A DNA stretch of 36,089 nucleotides. It comes from an uncultured Saprospiraceae bacterium (GTDB lineage Bacteria; Bacteroidota; Bacteroidia; Chitinophagales; Saprospiraceae). This document shows, in pieces, positions 32,835 through 36,089 of this stretch. Location: NCBI GenBank assembly GCA_937928575.1, contig CALFWW010000019.1:1-36089 (forward strand), in the 5' to 3' direction. How positions within the stretch are numbered: the first letter of the stretch is position 1; the number at the start of each line of letters is the position of its first letter. Made by a program: the position numbers and the translations under genes. A model generated the notes under the pieces. That model was not told where the DNA came from. It did no database searches and was given only the letters and a program-made list of their open reading frames with translations.

Positions 32835-33845
32835 ATGCTCAATAAAGCATGTAACTTTATGTTTTTCAAAGTAGCTCAACAAGGACAAAACAAAATCTGG
32901 CAATACTTCATAGGAATTGTCGCGGTTGCGTTAGGTGCTTTGATTGGTCAAATTCCATTAGGTGCCGTCTTGTTATCAGGAAGAGAAGATTCTAATTTAA
33001 ATCAGGAAAACTGGGAGAATGCGGTCAACTCAGCAGACTTTGTAACCTTGGGGATTAATTCGAATATTGGATTGGTACTTATGTTGTTATCATTTGTAGG
33101 CGCTTTGATTGCAATGTTGCTCATCATGAAACCATTGCACAAACGGTCTGCTAAGACCTTGATTACTTCAAGAAGTTCCATTGATTGGTCACGTGTGTTC
33201 TTTGCTTTTTTTGTCTGGTTTGGATTAAATCTGGCGACTGAATTCATTATGTATTTATTGGATCCAGGAAATTATAGCTGGCAATTTGATATGAATATGT
33301 TCTTGCCATTGCTTGCGATTTCATTGTTCATTTTACCGATGCAAACTTCCATAGAGGAAATTTTTACACGAGGATATTTAATGCAAGGAATTGGCTTGGC
33401 ATCAAAAACAAGATGGCTACCATTAATTCTTACTTCCGTTCTTTTTGGAGTGCTTCATTTATCCAATCCAGAAGTGAGGGCATTTGGTACAGGCGTGATG
33501 ATGAGCTATTATATTGGAGTAGGTTTGATGCTTGGAATATTGACAATAATGGATGATGGGCTTGAATTAGCGTTAGGAATACACGCTGCAACCAATATTT
33601 ATGGTGCTACGCTCGTTACTTTCAAAAGTTCTGCCTTGCAGACTGCCGCCATGTTTTCTGTTGCATATGTTAATATAAACGTAATGGTATTAGGTCTTTT
33701 AGTAGCTGCAACCCTTTTTATAGTACTTTGCAAATGGAAATATGGGTGGGGATCTTTCTCGAAGATATTCGCACCTATTGAGAAGCTGCATGGAAAGGAG
33801 GAAATTGCATTGGAAGAAAATTTATTGGATAAAACTGAATTATAA
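32835..33845 (+). CDS. CPBP family intramembrane glutamic/metallo-endopeptidase (Abi-like)
   Basis: A 336-residue protein with about eight membrane segments. It carries the three conserved CPBP/Rce1 motifs: EExxxR as SIEEIFTRGYL (about 173), the FGVLHLSN His motif (about 205), and the HAATN His/Asn motif (about 255), so all catalytic residues are present. Family members cleave within or next to membranes; roles include CAAX-like processing and bacteriocin self-immunity, and the substrate here is unknown. Start: TTG at 32832 and ATG at 32835 are adjacent; a -7-like TATTTTTG ends right at 32834, which would favour the ATG at 32859 (MFFKVAQQG) instead. The gene is 38 bp before the M1 peptidase gene and probably co-transcribed with it. 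Confidence 0.88.
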   Translation: MLNKACNFMFFKVAQQGQNKIWQYFIGIVAVALGALIGQIPLGAVLLSGREDSNLNQENWENAVNSADFVTLGINSNIGLVLMLLSFVGALIAMLLIMKPLHKRSAKTLITSRSSIDWSRVFFAFFVWFGLNLATEFIMYLLDPGNYSWQFDMNMFLPLLAISLFILPMQTSIEEIFTRGYLMQGIGLASKTRWLPLILTSVLFGVLHLSNPEVRAFGTGVMMSYYIGVGLMLGILTIMDDGLELALGIHAATNIYGATLVTFKSSALQTAAMFSVAYVNINVMVLGLLVAATLFIVLCKWKYGWGSFSKIFAPIEKLHGKEEIALEENLLDKTEL

Positions 33846-33883
33846 CTAGATATATTTTGAGAGAATAAAAAACTTACAACAAG

Positions 33884-35749
33884 ATGAATAAATTCTTATT
33901 ACTTTTAACGATGGTTTTTGCTATGCATTTTACTGCTATTGCACAACCAGATCGTTGGCAACAACATGCTGTTTACGAAATGGATATCGACTTTGATGTT
34001 GAAAATCATCGTTTTGATGGTGTCCAAAAATTAACCCTAACCAATAACTCACCAGATGAACTGAACAAGGTTTTTTATCACCTTTATTTCAATGCTTTTC
34101 AGCCAGGTTCTATGATGGACCTACGTAATCAAACGTTGGCAGATTCAGACAAGCGAGTTCAAAATCGAATTTCAAAATTGAAAGAAAATGAAATCGGTTA
34201 TCAAAAAATCACTTCATTGAAAATGGATGGTCAGGATGTCAATTACGAAGTGGTTGGAACTATTTTGGAAGTGAGTTTGAAAAAACCAATTCGTCCAGGA
34301 GCTAAAGTAACTTTTGATATGGAATTTGAAGCGCAGGTTCCATTGCAAATTCGTCGTTCGGGAAGAATGAATGCTGAAGGAATTGATTACTCCATGACCC
34401 AATGGTATCCTAAAATGTGTGAGTATGATTATCAAGGATGGCACGCGAATCCATATATTGGCCGAGAATTTCACGGTATATGGGGAGATTTCAAAGTTAA
34501 TATAACAATAGACAGTCGATATGTCATCGGTGGCACTGGATATCTACAGAATGCAGAAGAAATTGGATATGGCTATGGTGGTAGCAACATGAGAAAAGCA
34601 AAACCTGGAAAACTTACTTGGGAATTTGATGCACCAAATGTTCATGATTTTGCTTGGGCAGCTGATCCGGATTATGATCATATCGAATACACCAGAGATG
34701 ATGGCGTCGTCATGCATTTTATTTTCAAACCTGGTGAGAACACAACTGACAAGTGGAAGAAATTACCAGAAGTAATGAATGATGCACTAAATTATATCAA
34801 CAAAACGTACGGCGAATATCCGTATAAACAATACACTTTCATACAAGGTGGTGATGGTGGTATGGAGTATCCGATGGCGACATTGATTACTGGCGAACGA
34901 AATTTTGGAAGCCTAGTAGGAGTCTCTGTTCACGAATTAATGCACTCTTGGTATCAAATGGTTTTAGCAACCAATGAAGCTTTGTATGCATGGATGGATG
35001 AAGGATTTACCAGTTATGCAAGTGATGAAGTGATGAATTATTTAAGAGCAAGAGGGCATTTTGGAAAAGAAGAAGCAGTTGAAAATCCACATATTAGAGG
35101 CTATGCTGGTTTTATCGGTTTTGCGACGAGTGGCGCGGATGAGCCTTTGAGCGTACACGCAGATCACTTTATGACCAACAGTGCATACGGTGTTGGAAGT
35201 TATGTAAAAGGGAATATCTTTTTGGAACAATTAAAGTATATCATCGGTGAAGAAGCATTTGCAAAAGGAATGTTGGAATATTATGATGTATGGAAATTCA
35301 AGCATCCAAATCCAAATGACTTCATCCGAATCATGGAAAAAACTTCTGGTTTGGAATTAGATTGGTACAAAGAATATTGGGTCAATACGACGCATCTTCC
35401 TGATTATGGAATTGAAAAAATTGCTAAAGATGGAAAGAAGAACACCAAAATTATCCTAAACAAAATCGGTATCATGCCTATGCCTGTGGACGTGATGGTC
35501 ACTTATAAAGACGGTAAAAAGGAATTGATCAATATTCCTTTACGTATCATGCGTGGTGCAAAAAAGTACATGAAAAAAGATGTCAAGTACACTCTTGCAG
35601 AAGATTGGCCTTGGACACATCCGACTTATGAATTGGTACTTCCAGTAAAATTCAAAAAGATTCAAGCAGTTGAAATTGATGAGGCAGGAAGAATGGTGGA
35701 TACTAATCGGGAAAATAATAAACAAGTGTTGGGTAAGAAGAAGAAATAG
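33884..35749 (+). CDS. Secreted M1 family zinc metallopeptidase
   Basis: A 621-residue protein with a signal peptide (cut near FTAIAQ), an N-terminal beta-saddle domain (about 25-270), and a catalytic domain with the M1 signature: the substrate-binding motif GGMEYP (325-330), HELMH (350-354), and Glu373 19 residues after the second His (the HExxH-x18-E zinc site). A C-terminal beta domain follows (FKKIQAVEID). It lacks a T9SS sorting domain and a lipobox, so it is probably periplasmic. M1 enzymes remove N-terminal amino acids from peptides; this Bacteroidota subgroup is about this length and lacks the large eukaryotic C-terminal helical domain. It follows the CPBP protease gene after 38 bp, which suggests shared expression, and is followed by a very strong hairpin. 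Confidence 0.92.
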   Translation: MNKFLLLLTMVFAMHFTAIAQPDRWQQHAVYEMDIDFDVENHRFDGVQKLTLTNNSPDELNKVFYHLYFNAFQPGSMMDLRNQTLADSDKRVQNRISKLKENEIGYQKITSLKMDGQDVNYEVVGTILEVSLKKPIRPGAKVTFDMEFEAQVPLQIRRSGRMNAEGIDYSMTQWYPKMCEYDYQGWHANPYIGREFHGIWGDFKVNITIDSRYVIGGTGYLQNAEEIGYGYGGSNMRKAKPGKLTWEFDAPNVHDFAWAADPDYDHIEYTRDDGVVMHFIFKPGENTTDKWKKLPEVMNDALNYINKTYGEYPYKQYTFIQGGDGGMEYPMATLITGERNFGSLVGVSVHELMHSWYQMVLATNEALYAWMDEGFTSYASDEVMNYLRARGHFGKEEAVENPHIRGYAGFIGFATSGADEPLSVHADHFMTNSAYGVGSYVKGNIFLEQLKYIIGEEAFAKGMLEYYDVWKFKHPNPNDFIRIMEKTSGLELDWYKEYWVNTTHLPDYGIEKIAKDGKKNTKIILNKIGIMPMPVDVMVTYKDGKKELINIPLRIMRGAKKYMKKDVKYTLAEDWPWTHPTYELVLPVKFKKIQAVEIDEAGRMVDTNRENNKQVLGKKKK

Positions 35750-35771
35750 ATTGAGTACAAAGTAGTTAGTT

Positions 35772-35840
35772 AGTAAAAAGACTATCGAAAATATGTGAGC
35801 GTCATGAACGTCCTCACGTAATTTCGATAGTCTTTTTACT
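35772..35840 (+). terminator. Very long terminator hairpin after the M1 peptidase
   Basis: AGTAAAAAGACTATCGAAA (35772-35790) and its exact complement TTTCGATAGTCTTTTTACT (35822-35840) form 19 perfect pairs, with a second stem GTGAG (35795-35799) / CTCAC (35813-35817) inside. The T-run lies inside the outer arm, as in many Bacteroidota bidirectional terminators. It lies 23 bp past the stop codon and 9 bp before MITE copy 2. Confidence 0.75.
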
Positions 35841-35848
35841 TTATACTA

Positions 35849-36062
35849 ATACAGATTGTATTCTAAAATGGCACTGGCTTGTACTACAAAAGGGCTTGCA
35901 AATTATATGGAGGAAAAATTTATTGAGATTAAGGCGAAAAACGTAAACATAGCCTTAGTTACGGTGAGCCTGCCTGACTGCGCCAAGCAGACAGGGCTTT
36001 TCAACGCATATATCGATAAATTTTTCTCATAGATAACCGCCATTTTGGGGTTCAATCTGTAT
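35849..36062 (+). mobile_element. 214-bp MITE-like palindromic element, copy 2
   Basis: Same orientation and same length as the copy at 30662-30875. Terminal inverted repeats are ATACAGATTG / CAATCTGTAT plus AAAATGGC / GCCATTTT further in. The AAAAATTT arms are kept but their inner ends differ from copy 1 in a matched way. The central hairpin is weaker here (CCTGCCTGACTGC opposite GCCAAGCAGAC). No open frame worth calling. Confidence 0.8.
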
Positions 36063-36089
36063 AATTACTTCGTACTACTCCCTACCAAA

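Overview
The window looks like a chromosomal segment of a Bacteroidota bacterium, most likely a Saprospiria-type (Lewinella/Haliscomenobacter-like) marine or wastewater organism. The basis is AT-rich intergenic DNA, Bacteroidota promoter motifs (TTG-N19-21-TAnnTTTG), type IX secretion (T9SS) sorting domains of both type A and type B, a PorP/SprF-family protein, SprB-type Ig-like repeats, a CxxC-containing DUF4369-type thioredoxin protein, a GIN-domain (DUF2807) protein and an RRM protein starting MNIFVAKM. No rRNA, tRNA, CRISPR array or intact transposase was seen.

Layout. 1-2221: a helical orphan protein on the minus strand and a divergent intergenic region with a textbook promoter. 2222-17904: a surface-adhesin operon. 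It holds a giant SprB-like protein of about 4,244 residues that is split by one in-frame TGA at 12101, a 632-residue cohesin-like/type B sorting protein, and a PorP/SprF outer-membrane protein. 17905-21073: a long intergenic region with degenerate repeats and strong hairpins, a polytopic GT-C-like membrane protein, then an RRM protein and a DUF983 protein on the minus strand. 21222-24726: an accessory island made of a decayed RHS core with a C-terminal tip gene and a small overlapping lipoprotein gene, an unknown secreted protein, and three copies of a structured dispersed repeat. 24727-30231 (minus strand): a GIN-domain protein, a T9SS-exported clan-A-like glycoside hydrolase, and an overlapping lipoprotein/thioredoxin pair. 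30662-36062: two 214-bp MITE-like elements in direct orientation. They flank a PspA-like membrane coiled-coil protein with a small helical partner (minus) and a CPBP protease plus an M1 metallopeptidase (plus).

How the genes work together. The first three plus-strand genes form a coherent T9SS surface module: SprF-like proteins are known to be needed for export or attachment of SprB-type adhesins, and the giant protein carries both dockerin-like and cohesin-like modules while its neighbour carries a cohesin-like module. The rest is a mosaic of ordinary envelope genes separated by repeats. The most informative signals are the premature stop in the adhesin, the rigid 738-bp higher-order repeat inside it, and two dispersed repeat families whose arms change in a compensatory way, which points to selection or recent ancestry at the level of nucleic-acid structure rather than protein.
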